Shown here one piece after another: positions 1-6,249 of a DNA stretch of 10,085 nt. Numbering within the stretch: the stretch's first letter is position 1; each line of letters starts with the position of its first letter. Under the pieces are notes generated by a model. The model saw nothing but the letters and a program-made list of their open reading frames with translations, did no database searches and was not told where the DNA came from. The position numbers and the translations under genes are program-made. Origin of the DNA: Rhodocyclaceae bacterium (GTDB lineage: Bacteria > Pseudomonadota > Gammaproteobacteria > Burkholderiales > Rhodocyclaceae); assembly GCA_030682595.1 (NCBI GenBank), contig JAUXNZ010000285.1:1-10085 (forward strand), in the 5' to 3' direction.

Positions 1-203
1 AACCGGCCGGCCAGTCGATGACGCTGGCGATCATCCAGCTGGCCAAGGCCCTCGGTCTGGATACCGTCGCCGAAGGCGTCGAGGACGAAGCCACGGCCAG
101 CAAGCTGCGCACGATGGGCGTGGACTACCTGCAGGGCTACCTCTTTGCCAAGCCGATGCCGCGCGCCGAGTTCGAGAGTTGGTTATTTGGCAACGCGCGC
201 TGA
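1..203 (+). CDS. EAL-domain protein (c-di-GMP phosphodiesterase), C-terminal fragment
   Basis: This is the C-terminal end of a protein whose start lies before the window; the frame is open from base 3 to the TGA at 201-203. The visible residues contain the two closing motifs of the EAL domain: VAEGVED, with its conserved glutamate, and QGYLFAKPMP, with its conserved glutamine. In active EAL proteins these residues belong to the metal/c-di-GMP site and the closing beta-strand. The protein ends about 15 residues after the domain, so EAL is the last domain, as in GGDEF-EAL or PAS-GGDEF-EAL proteins. The EAL signature itself and the other metal ligands lie outside the window, so catalytic activity cannot be judged. 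It converges on the iron operon and shows no functional tie to it. The ATG at 18 is internal, not a start. Confidence 0.9.
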   Translation, partial: PAGQSMTLAIIQLAKALGLDTVAEGVEDEATASKLRTMGVDYLQGYLFAKPMPRAEFESWLFGNAR

Positions 204-218
204 GCTGGCTGGTTCGGA

Positions 219-246
219 CAAAAGTCGGCGCCGGCGGGACGGCGCC
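219..246 (-). terminator. Possible rho-independent terminator of the minus-strand iron operon
   Basis: GGCGCC at 227-232 and GGCGCC at 241-246 form a perfect 6-bp GC stem with an 8-nt loop. Read on the minus strand, the stem is followed by GACTTTTG, a short T-run. It lies 17 bp beyond the stop of the DUF1513 gene, where an operon terminator would be expected. A weaker 5-bp inverted repeat (AGTAC/GTACT, 247-251 and 260-264) sits next to it. The T-run is only four bases, so termination strength is uncertain. On the plus strand, which would serve the EAL gene, no T-run follows the stem. Confidence 0.45.
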
Positions 247-263
247 AGTACGATAGGTGGTAC

Positions 264-1394
264 TTAGCGCTCGGCCATCAGCACCCAGTGATTGTCCAGG
301 GCCATCGGCTGCGGCCAGGGCAGGAGCAGCGGCGCGGCTTCCGGATGCCAGCGGCCCAGCCCGAGTGCAGTAGCAATCACGACACCGCCGCCGCGCCCAG
401 GGCCATGCCATGGCGCTAGTGCATAGGCCTCCTGGATCTTCACGACCGGCTGAAGTTTTTCCGGGATGTCCGGATGCCAGAGCTGCGCCATTCCTGCCTG
501 GTTGCTCGACAGCACGAAGCCGCCGCGATGCGCCGGCGCGATATCGCCGCTGTAGCCGACGCCGTCGTTGGCGCGCGTCGGAATCGCCAGCCGCTCGCCG
601 TCGAACACGGCAAGGACCGGGGCGGCGGCGCGTTCGGTGGCGGCTGCATGTTCGGCCTGCATGGCGATACCAAGCAATGCGCCCGCTTCCGCCGGGTTGC
701 GATTCCAGGCCATGTGGCGCAGCGACAGACGCGCATCGTCGAGCCGCCACTGGCCGAGCAGTTTGCCGTTGGCGACATCCAGCCGCGCCAGCGAGGAGCT
801 CATCCGGTCGAGGTCGTATTTCCTGTCTTCGCGCGTGCGCGGCACGCCGCCATTGGCGACGAGCAGATGGCCTTCGCCATCCAGAATCAACTGGTGCGGA
901 TCGCGACCCTGCGTGTCCCACTCGTCCAGCTTCTTCAGACTCGTCCGCTCGCGCACGCCGATGCGGCCGCGCCCGGTGGCGAAATCGGTCTCGGTGGTAT
1001 AGAGCCGCGCGCCATCGGCGGAAACGACCGCATGGCCGCCGAGCCGGCTTTCGCCCTCACCGTCCAGTCGAATCTGCCGCACCACCTTGCCCGCGCCGTC
1101 GCAGCGCAGAATCCAGGCACCCGGCCGCACGCCGCAGATCGTCAGGCCGCCGTCGGTTTCGGCGATCAGGCCGTGCGGCCGCGTCGGCAGCGGCACGGCG
1201 TAACGGATGGTCAGGCTACGTGCCTCCCAGTCGGCCTCCAGCACGCCGGCGAATTGGGGATCGGTGGGTTTCGGCCCGCGCCAGGCGGCACCCACCACGG
1301 CATGGGAAGCAGTCGTTGCCGCCCACGCCACGGGCGGCAACAGGCCAGCTGCCAAACCCGCGGTCATGCCCAACAGACAATCGCGACGATTCAT
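264..1394 (-). CDS. DUF1513 family protein, predicted exported beta-propeller
   Basis: A 376-aa protein. Its N-terminus (NRRDCLLG, then a hydrophobic run ending AWA around residue 25) looks like a Tat signal peptide, so export to the periplasm is inferred. The rest fits DUF1513: single histidines recur in similar local settings, RPHG (H74), GGHAV (H121), DPHQ (H167) and LRHMAW (H227), about once per predicted propeller blade, with VANGG after the third. The function is unknown. From memory, the family is often encoded near imelysin-type and di-heme peroxidase-like iron-uptake proteins. The start chosen is the second of two adjacent ATGs: GAGGAGG at 1400-1406 lies 5 nt before it but only 2 nt before the first. 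The Shine-Dalgarno sequence overlaps the stop codon of the receptor gene (10-bp gap), implying cotranscription and probably translational coupling. A longer reading starting at 1466 would run deep into the receptor gene and is rejected. It is the last gene of the operon. Confidence 0.85.
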   Translation of the reverse strand: MNRRDCLLGMTAGLAAGLLPPVAWAATTASHAVVGAAWRGPKPTDPQFAGVLEADWEARSLTIRYAVPLPTRPHGLIAETDGGLTICGVRPGAWILRCDGAGKVVRQIRLDGEGESRLGGHAVVSADGARLYTTETDFATGRGRIGVRERTSLKKLDEWDTQGRDPHQLILDGEGHLLVANGGVPRTREDRKYDLDRMSSSLARLDVANGKLLGQWRLDDARLSLRHMAWNRNPAEAGALLGIAMQAEHAAATERAAAPVLAVFDGERLAIPTRANDGVGYSGDIAPAHRGGFVLSSNQAGMAQLWHPDIPEKLQPVVKIQEAYALAPWHGPGRGGGVVIATALGLGRWHPEAAPLLLPWPQPMALDNHWVLMAER

Positions 1395-1404
1395 CATTTC
1401 CTCC

Positions 1405-3639
1405 TCAGAACTTGTAGCTGGCGGTAAGCTGGACCGTGCGCGGCGCGCCGGGCACATAGTGGCCACGATAGAGTGCGTCGGCGTAGAGCTTGTCGGTCGC
1501 GTTGGTAACGTTGAACTTGAGCAGGAAGTCGCGCGCGACCGCGTACTCGGCCATCAGGTCGAGCGTTGTGTAGCTCGGCGCCATGATGGTGGATTGCTGC
1601 GGGTTCATCGCGCTGCGCCAGTTGATGCCGCCGCCGACACGCCACTTACCGTCGATTTGGTAAGTCGTCCACACCGTACCGCTGTGCTTGGGCGTCAGGC
1701 CGGGACGAGAGCCGACCGTTTCCCCGGCGAGCAAGGTTGTTCCGTTGCTGGCACCTTTATCGATGACCGCCTTGGGTATCCACGCGTAGGAGGTATAAAT
1801 CTCCCACTTCGGCGTGATGCGGCCAGCGACATCGATTTCGATGCCTTCTGCGTGGCGCTTGCCGGAGAGTGCGTAGTTGGTCGGCGTCACCGAAGTTTCG
1901 TCGCGGTTGCGTTCGTTGAACTTCTCGGCGCGGAACAGGGCGAAGCGCGTGCTCAGGTTGCCGCTTTCCGAATCGAGCTTGGCGCCCAACTCGAAGTTGC
2001 GGCTGCCTTCCGGATCGGTATTCGAACCCAGCGCATCGTACTGGTATGCATCGCCGGAGGTGTTGAACGAAGTGCCGTAGGAAAAATGAAACGATGACAA
2101 TGGCGTTGGCTGATAAAGAATGCCGAAACGTTTGCTCCACAGCGAATCCTCGCGGCTGCGTTTGGCGGTCTCCTGCCCCAGGGTGGCTGTAGCCGTCGAG
2201 AACGTACGGTAGGACCCCTCGAAATTATCCCAGCGCAGACCGGCCAGCACCTTCCATTCGGGGGTGATCTGGATCATGTCCTGGAAATAGACGCCTATTG
2301 CGCTCGAATTGAAGTCCCGGTTTTTTAATATTAGGCGCGCGGACTCGTCGACGCTGGCGTCGTCGTTAGGCGTACCAATAGTCGTCCGCGGTTTGGTGAT
2401 TGTCACACCGGCCGGTAACGTGGCCGCATAGCCGACGAAATCGTCGTCGGTCATGTCGATACCGGCCAACACATTGTGCTTGAGGCCGAACCAGTTGAAG
2501 GTGTTGCTGTAGTCGCTCTGTAGGGTCTTGGCGTCGAGGTCCTGAATCTTGTTGTGGTTTCCGCGCGTCAGGATAGTCGCACCGTTGAGGGTCTCCGCTG
2601 TCACGCTTCCGGCCGGCGGGCACATGGGGTTGTTCACGGCATGAAAGGTGCAGATACGGATCGCGCCGGCGCGCAGGTCGCGCTCGTATTTGCCCATGCG
2701 GAAGCTGGTCTTGAGCTCGCCACCGCCCTTGAAGCGATGAATGTGACTGAGTGTTCCGTGCGTTGCGGTACCGGCGCTGAAATCACTCGCCATGCCGTAG
2801 TAGTTCTTCGGGCTGACTTCAATTAGCCCCATGGTCGCATCGGCAGCACTCTTGCGAATAAAGGGCATGCCGAAGTTGATACCGTTGTGGTTGTCGAGAT
2901 GGTAGAGCCCAACCAGAAATTCGTCGGCAGAGCCGATGCCGAAGCGATAGGACGCAGCAATGCCCTTCTTGTCGAGACCGGCGCCGTAGGTGCCAAAGGC
3001 GTCTGAGCCATTCCACATCGCATTCAGGCGTAAAGCTGCATCGTCACCAGTCTTGACGTTGAAATCGCCAACGACGCGTGCATAGTTTCCGCTGCCGATC
3101 GTCGCGTCGATCTGGTGCTGGTTCATCAGGAAGGGTTCCTTGCTGACCTGGTTCACCGCACCACCGGTCGAACCGCGGCCGAACAGCATCGAGGCCGAAC
3201 CGCGCAGCACTTCGAGCCTGTCCCAGTTGAAGGTGTCGCGCTCATAGAAGGCCGGATCGCGCATGCCATCGACGAAGATATCGCCGCTCGCCTGCAGCGA
3301 GAAGCCGCGCAGACGAATGTCCTCCTCGCCGCCCTCGGCGGCGAGGAAGCTGATGCCAGCCGTGTTGTGCAGCGTTTCCTTGAGCGTGTCGAGGTTACGG
3401 TCGTCGATCAGGCGTTCGGTCACGACTGTCAATGATTGGGGAATGTCGCGCAGATCCTGCTCGCCCTTGCCGATGCGCGTGCGCGTGGCTTGCAGGGTTT
3501 CCTTGGACGATTTTTCTTTCTCGGCTTCGACCTCGACGGTAGGCAGGGTTTTTTCGGCGGCCTGGGCCAGCACGAAGGCCGGCTGGCCGATCAACATCAG
3601 CGCCGCGACCAGCGGCAAACGTTTGCTACGAATTAACAC
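1405..3639 (-). CDS. TonB-dependent outer-membrane siderophore receptor, Fiu-like (catecholate type)
   Basis: A 744-aa receptor that takes up a ferric chelate across the outer membrane using energy from TonB. The signal peptide spans about residues 1-27 (basic start, hydrophobic core, VLAQA). A TonB-box-like segment (LPTVEVEA) follows at 32-39. The plug (about 60-168) shows IPQSLTVV, IRLRGF, IFVDGMRDPAFYERDTFNWDRLEVLRG (split here only as motifs) and GRGSTGGAVNQVSK, as in the Fiu/PiuA branch of siderophore receptors. The remainder is beta-barrel, ending YKF with the terminal Phe typical of outer-membrane proteins. No N-terminal STN signalling domain is present, so it is not an FpvA/FecA-type surface-signalling receptor. 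Cys330 and Cys340 could close a disulfide in an extracellular loop. The start is GTG at 3637-3639, with AAGGAG (3647-3652) 7 nt upstream. That Shine-Dalgarno can be masked by a hairpin. Ligand assignment to catecholates is inferred from resemblance only. Confidence 0.93.
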   Translation of the reverse strand: MLIRSKRLPLVAALMLIGQPAFVLAQAAEKTLPTVEVEAEKEKSSKETLQATRTRIGKGEQDLRDIPQSLTVVTERLIDDRNLDTLKETLHNTAGISFLAAEGGEEDIRLRGFSLQASGDIFVDGMRDPAFYERDTFNWDRLEVLRGSASMLFGRGSTGGAVNQVSKEPFLMNQHQIDATIGSGNYARVVGDFNVKTGDDAALRLNAMWNGSDAFGTYGAGLDKKGIAASYRFGIGSADEFLVGLYHLDNHNGINFGMPFIRKSAADATMGLIEVSPKNYYGMASDFSAGTATHGTLSHIHRFKGGGELKTSFRMGKYERDLRAGAIRICTFHAVNNPMCPPAGSVTAETLNGATILTRGNHNKIQDLDAKTLQSDYSNTFNWFGLKHNVLAGIDMTDDDFVGYAATLPAGVTITKPRTTIGTPNDDASVDESARLILKNRDFNSSAIGVYFQDMIQITPEWKVLAGLRWDNFEGSYRTFSTATATLGQETAKRSREDSLWSKRFGILYQPTPLSSFHFSYGTSFNTSGDAYQYDALGSNTDPEGSRNFELGAKLDSESGNLSTRFALFRAEKFNERNRDETSVTPTNYALSGKRHAEGIEIDVAGRITPKWEIYTSYAWIPKAVIDKGASNGTTLLAGETVGSRPGLTPKHSGTVWTTYQIDGKWRVGGGINWRSAMNPQQSTIMAPSYTTLDLMAEYAVARDFLLKFNVTNATDKLYADALYRGHYVPGAPRTVQLTASYKF

Positions 3640-3646
3640 GGTTTAG

Positions 3647-3687
3647 CTCCTTGCGAAGGGTTATTGCTGGCTGGCTTGCGCAAGGAG
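3647..3687 (-). promoter_or_regulatory. Hairpin masking the receptor ribosome-binding site
   Basis: In the minus-strand RNA, CTCCTTGCG (3687 to 3679) is perfectly complementary to CGCAAGGAG (3655 to 3647). This gives a 9-bp stem with a 23-nt loop. The 3' arm contains the whole Shine-Dalgarno AAGGAG of the receptor gene, 7 nt before its GTG start. The loop is almost entirely the 22-nt element also found in the operon 5' UTR. A smaller alternative fold, CCTT-CGC-AAGG, also pairs the Shine-Dalgarno. The complementarity is seen directly; a regulatory role is inferred. Confidence 0.55.
3659..3680 (-). repeat. Leader element, copy B (receptor leader)
   Basis: This 22-nt stretch matches 6198-6219 at 19 of 22 positions. 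Both contain GCAAGCCAGCCAGC on the coding (minus) strand. A partial second copy, GCAGCCAGCC, lies 24 nt upstream at 3693-3702. It fills the loop of the hairpin that masks the receptor Shine-Dalgarno. The rest of the exbD-receptor gap (3640-3714) holds nothing else I recognise and no clear sigma70 promoter. Confidence 0.6.
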
Positions 3688-3714
3688 GCGTTGGCTGGCT
3701 GCGGGGTTAAAACA

Positions 3715-4131
3715 TTATCGAGTGGGCTCGGTGACGAAGCCGATGCGGGTGAGGCCGTGGCGCGCGGCTTCGGACATCACGCGCGCGACTTTCTCGTAGG
3801 GCGTGGTGGCCTCGGCGCGCAGGTGCAGTTCCGGCTGCGGTTGCAACACGGCAGCGGCGCGTATGCGTTCGGTGAACGCGTCGGGGGCTACCGCCTCGCC
3901 GTTCCACCAGAGCCGACTTTCGGCGTCGATGGCGATCTGGACGTTCTCGGGCTGGGTCAGGTTCGGCGTCGAGCTGGCCTTGGGCAGCTCGACCTTGACG
4001 GCGTGGGTAAGCAGCGGCGCGGTGACGATGAAGATCACCAGCAGGACGAGCATGACGTCGATCAGCGGGATCATGTTGATCTCGGCGAGATCGCCGCTGT
4101 CGCTGTCATCGGCAAAGGATGCGAAAGCCAT
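3715..4131 (-). CDS. exbD: ExbD, proton-channel subunit of the TonB energy-transducing complex
   Basis: A 138-aa inner-membrane protein of usual ExbD length. A short cytoplasmic N-terminus leads into one transmembrane helix (about 21-43; INMIPLIDVMLVLLVIF). It carries the essential membrane aspartate at residue 25, the same position as in E. coli ExbD, inside the conserved PLIDVMLVLLV motif. The periplasmic domain (about 45-138) ends in RIGFVTEPTR, close to the family ending. With ExbB it harvests the proton-motive force and drives TonB. The ATG at 4129-4131 is preceded by an AGGAA-type ribosome-binding site. It starts 16 bp after the exbB stop, so the two are cotranscribed. A gap of 75 bp, holding the shared leader element, separates it from the receptor gene downstream. 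Confidence 0.95.
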   Translation of the reverse strand: MAFASFADDSDSGDLAEINMIPLIDVMLVLLVIFIVTAPLLTHAVKVELPKASSTPNLTQPENVQIAIDAESRLWWNGEAVAPDAFTERIRAAAVLQPQPELHLRAEATTPYEKVARVMSEAARHGLTRIGFVTEPTR

Positions 4132-4147
4132 GATGTTTTCCTTCCGC

Positions 4148-4915
4148 TCAGGCTGCCGCGCGCGCCGCCACGCGGGCGATGATGCGCTCGGAGGTGGCGG
4201 CGACGTCGGTCACTTGCGGCGCGGTTTTGAAGCCGGTCGCGAGGAAGGTGAACAGGTCGTGGGCAAAGGAATTCAGCTCGGCCAGGGTGTTGCGATTGGC
4301 GCGGGCAAAGGCGTTGTAGGCGATGGCGGCGGGGATCGCCACGGCCAGGCCCAGCGCCGTCATGATCAACGCCTCGCCGACCGGACCGGCCACCTTGTCG
4401 AGCGTGCCCTGGCCGCTCATGCCGATGGCGACCAGCGCGTGGTAGATCCCCCAGACCGTGCCGAACAGGCCGACGAACGGAGCGCTGGAAGCGACGGTGG
4501 CGAGAAAGGTCTGGCCGTATTCCATGCGCGCCTTGTCCTGCGCGATGGCGCGTTTCAACGCGCGGGTGAGGAATTCGTCGGGCGTGCCCGCATCGATCAG
4601 GCCGCGCTCCATTTCACTTTCATCCTTGCCGCCGCGATGTTGCTCGATCGCCGTGAAACCGTGATGCACCAGGTGCGCGAAGGCGTCCGTGACGCCCTCT
4701 TCGCGCAGGCGCCGCGCCACGGCATCGAGGCTGGCAGCCTGCCAGAAGGCGCGCAGGAAGACCGCGCTCTTCTTCTGCGCCTGCCACAACCGCACGCCCT
4801 TGGTGACGATCAGATACCAGGTGCCGATCGACATGACCGCCAGCACCACCAGGATGAAACGCGCCACGCCATCGGCATGGGCGAGAAAGTGGGCGAAGCC
4901 CAGGGAGTTTTCCAT
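4148..4915 (-). CDS. exbB: ExbB, scaffold subunit of the TonB energy-transducing complex
   Basis: A 255-aa MotA/TolQ/ExbB-family inner-membrane protein. Three transmembrane helices are visible at about 18-37, 137-158 and 183-203, with a large cytoplasmic loop between the first and second. The conserved second-helix motif APFVGLFGTVWGI and third-helix motif GEALIMTALGLAVAIPA are present. The latter contains the conserved membrane glutamate (E181, equivalent to E. coli Glu176) and a threonine that lines the channel. It forms the oligomer that houses ExbD and binds TonB. The ATG at 4913-4915 is chosen because GAAGGA (4922-4927) lies 6 nt upstream. A TTG two codons earlier directly abuts that site and is unlikely. 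The start lies 2 nt after the tonB stop, so its ribosome-binding site is inside the end of tonB, which suggests translational coupling. Confidence 0.95.
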   Translation of the reverse strand: MENSLGFAHFLAHADGVARFILVVLAVMSIGTWYLIVTKGVRLWQAQKKSAVFLRAFWQAASLDAVARRLREEGVTDAFAHLVHHGFTAIEQHRGGKDESEMERGLIDAGTPDEFLTRALKRAIAQDKARMEYGQTFLATVASSAPFVGLFGTVWGIYHALVAIGMSGQGTLDKVAGPVGEALIMTALGLAVAIPAAIAYNAFARANRNTLAELNSFAHDLFTFLATGFKTAPQVTDVAATSERIIARVAARAAA

Positions 4916-4917
4916 GA

Positions 4918-5571
4918 TCAATCCTTCAACGAAAAAACGATGGGGACCAGCACGCTGGCGGCGACGGCCTCGTCGCCGCGCCGTGCCGGCACGAATTTCC
5001 AGCGCCGCACGGTATCAAGCGCCGCGCGGTCGAGGCGTTCGAAGCCACTGGGGGTGTGCAAGGCCACGTCGGTCGGCAGGCCGCTGGCGGCGACCTGCAC
5101 GCGCAGCACGACGCGCCCCGTCTCGCCCATCCGCCGGGAAAGTGCGGGATAGGGCGGCTTGGGGTTATCGAGATAGTCGGCAGCGAAACGCGGCTGACTC
5201 GCCACCACAGGTGATGTGGGCGGCGACAGCGGTACGGACGGCGCGATGGAAGTCGGCGCTGGCGGCACGGCGCTTGGTGCTGGCGGCGCTGGCGAATCCT
5301 CCGGCGCGGCAAGCTGCACCGGCTGCTGCATCGGCAGGGGCCGCCTCTCGGCCGGGCGCGGACGGGGCGGCACGATTTCCGGTTTGGGCGGCTCGGGCGC
5401 CGGCGGCGCGAGCAGGCTGACATTCAATACGGGTAGGGGTAGCGGCAGCTTGATCACGTTCATCTGCAACAACAGCCAGAACACGGCGGCATGCAGGAGC
5501 AGCACCGTAGTCAAGCCGGCGAGAGAAATGCGCGGCGCGAGTTGCCACGCGGGGTGGGCGATCATCGGCAT
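4918..5571 (-). CDS. tonB: TonB, periplasm-spanning energy transducer
   Basis: A 217-aa TonB. One transmembrane helix spans about 18-37 and includes His27 (LLLHAAVFWLL), which matches the functionally required His20 of E. coli TonB. A proline-rich periplasmic spacer follows (about 55-122; PPAPEPPKPE, then PAPPAPSAVPPAPTS). The C-terminal receptor-binding domain (about 128-217) shows the signatures PKPPYPALSRRMGETGRV and WKFVPA. It carries energy from ExbB-ExbD to the TonB box of outer-membrane receptors. No convincing Shine-Dalgarno precedes the ATG at 5571 or the second ATG at 5565. Initiation may depend on read-through from hemP, 52 bp upstream. The order tonB-exbB-exbD, with overlapping signals, marks one transcription unit. 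Linkage to a receptor gene suggests a dedicated TonB system, possibly one of several in the genome. Confidence 0.94.
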   Translation of the reverse strand: MPMIAHPAWQLAPRISLAGLTTVLLLHAAVFWLLLQMNVIKLPLPLPVLNVSLLAPPAPEPPKPEIVPPRPRPAERRPLPMQQPVQLAAPEDSPAPPAPSAVPPAPTSIAPSVPLSPPTSPVVASQPRFAADYLDNPKPPYPALSRRMGETGRVVLRVQVAASGLPTDVALHTPSGFERLDRAALDTVRRWKFVPARRGDEAVAASVLVPIVFSLKD

Positions 5572-5623
5572 GGGCCAGTTCGCCGGACGCGGCAGGTCGC
5601 GTGTGTCGGCAGTTGGGACGAGG

Positions 5624-5821
5624 TCATTTGGTCAGGATCAGTTTGCCGGCCTGGGTCTGGCGCAGGCGGTAGGTTTCGGCGCCGTGGCGGATCAGCACCT
5701 CGCGCGCATTGCCGAGTAGCTGGCGGCTTTCCAGGGTTTGCGGCGTTCCGCCGCCGGCGCGCGCCGGCGCACCGACGGGCTTGGCGGTTGCGGAGCGGGT
5801 CGCGGGCGATTCCGGCATCAT
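5624..5821 (-). CDS. hemP: HemP family hemin-uptake protein
   Basis: A 65-aa protein whose C-terminal half (about 30-65) matches the small HemP/HmuP family: ESRQLLGNAREVLIRHG, then YRLRQTQAGKLILTK, ending the protein as usual. Family members are needed for haem uptake in several proteobacteria. HmuP/HemP has been reported in Bradyrhizobium and Burkholderia as an activator of haem-receptor expression, so a regulatory role is possible. The N-terminal 30 residues are low-complexity (Ala, Pro, Gly, Thr). The frame stays open upstream to an ATG at 5911, giving 95 aa, but that form would overlap the upstream gene and has a very basic extra N-terminus. The ATG pair at 5816-5821 starts 4 nt after the upstream stop and gives a normal family length. 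No strong Shine-Dalgarno is present, so translational coupling to the upstream gene is likely. Confidence 0.88.
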   Translation of the reverse strand: MMPESPATRSATAKPVGAPARAGGGTPQTLESRQLLGNAREVLIRHGAETYRLRQTQAGKLILTK

Positions 5822-5825
5822 GGCT

Positions 5826-6179
5826 TTACCGGTGGTAGCCAGGCGCGAATGCCGTCGTATGCGCGGCGGCTTCCGTGCGTAGCGCGGCGGAGCGGCGTTT
5901 TTTCGATTCATCAGGTTGGCTGGGCGCCCGCGCGGCGGGCTCCTGACCGTGATCGAGTATCTCGGCCAGTTCGCGGGCGTGGCCGCGCAGGTGGGGGGCG
6001 GCTTCGGGGTCGGCGGCCACCTTTTCCAGCAGCATGGCGGCGAGATAGGCCGCGCGGGGGCAGCCGGTGGTCATGTGCGTACCCAGATGAGCGAGGGCGC
6101 CGGCCACCAGATTGGCGGGGGTTGCCGTATCAGTGGTATCGGTGGTGCATGGTGAAAAATCGGGTCGGGATGATGTCAT
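5826..6179 (-). CDS. Unrecognised 117-aa protein, first gene of the Fur-controlled operon
   Basis: I do not recognise this family. The reading is supported by a good ribosome-binding site (GGAGG at 6186-6190, 6 nt before the ATG), its place directly behind the Fur promoter, and tight spacing to hemP. The N-terminus (1-20) is Thr/Asp-rich. The middle (about 22-78) looks like two or three short amphipathic helices, around NLVAGALAHLGTH, CPRAAYLAAMLLEKVAAD and HLRGHARELAEIL. The tail (80-117) is basic and disordered. Cys11, Cys40 and histidines at 31, 35, 63, 67 and 77 are possible metal or haem ligands, but no known motif is complete. There is no signal peptide or membrane helix, so it is probably cytoplasmic. 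It may be a small iron-stress or regulatory partner of HemP; this is a guess from position. The plus-strand frames across it lack comparable start signals. Confidence 0.72.
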   Translation of the reverse strand: MTSSRPDFSPCTTDTTDTATPANLVAGALAHLGTHMTTGCPRAAYLAAMLLEKVAADPEAAPHLRGHARELAEILDHGQEPAARAPSQPDESKKRRSAALRTEAAAHTTAFAPGYHR

Positions 6180-6197
6180 GGCAAACCTCCAATGGGC

Positions 6198-6219
6198 GGT
6201 AATCGCTGGCTGGCTTGCC
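6198..6219 (-). repeat. Leader element, copy A (operon 5' UTR)
   Basis: This stretch is 19/22 identical to 3659-3680. On the coding strand it contains GCAAGCCAGCCAGC, and GCAAGCCAGCC occurs again exactly 22 nt upstream (6230-6240), giving a tandem pair in the 5' UTR. It lies between the predicted transcription start and the first ribosome-binding site. GGCAA at its start can pair with TTGCC just before the ATG (6180-6184), enclosing the GGAGG site in a loop. That pairing is only 5-6 bp and is weak evidence. Confidence 0.6.
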
Positions 6220-6249
6220 GATTTGCGGCGGCTGGCTTGCTGTGACGTT

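Noticed and set aside
474..1427. Plus-strand open frame of 317 aa opposite the DUF1513 gene
   Set aside because: It mirrors a gene with clear family motifs, signal peptide and ribosome-binding site; the product is Arg/Ala/Gly-rich, typical of antisense frames in GC-rich DNA.
1395..1466. Longer 400-aa start for the DUF1513 protein
   Set aside because: It would overlap the receptor gene and place the signal peptide inside the protein; the ATG at 1394 has GAGGAGG at good spacing and opens directly on the signal peptide.
4916..4921. TTG start for exbB two codons upstream
   Set aside because: The GAAGGA site directly abuts it, leaving no spacing, whereas the ATG at 4915 has 6 nt.
3803..5152. Plus-strand open frame of 449 aa opposite exbD, exbB and the end of tonB
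   Set aside because: It runs across three well-recognised genes on the other strand and shows no domain of its own.
5822..5911. N-terminal extension giving a 95-aa HemP
   Set aside because: It would overlap the upstream 117-aa gene, is unusually basic, has no ribosome-binding site, and makes HemP longer than usual.
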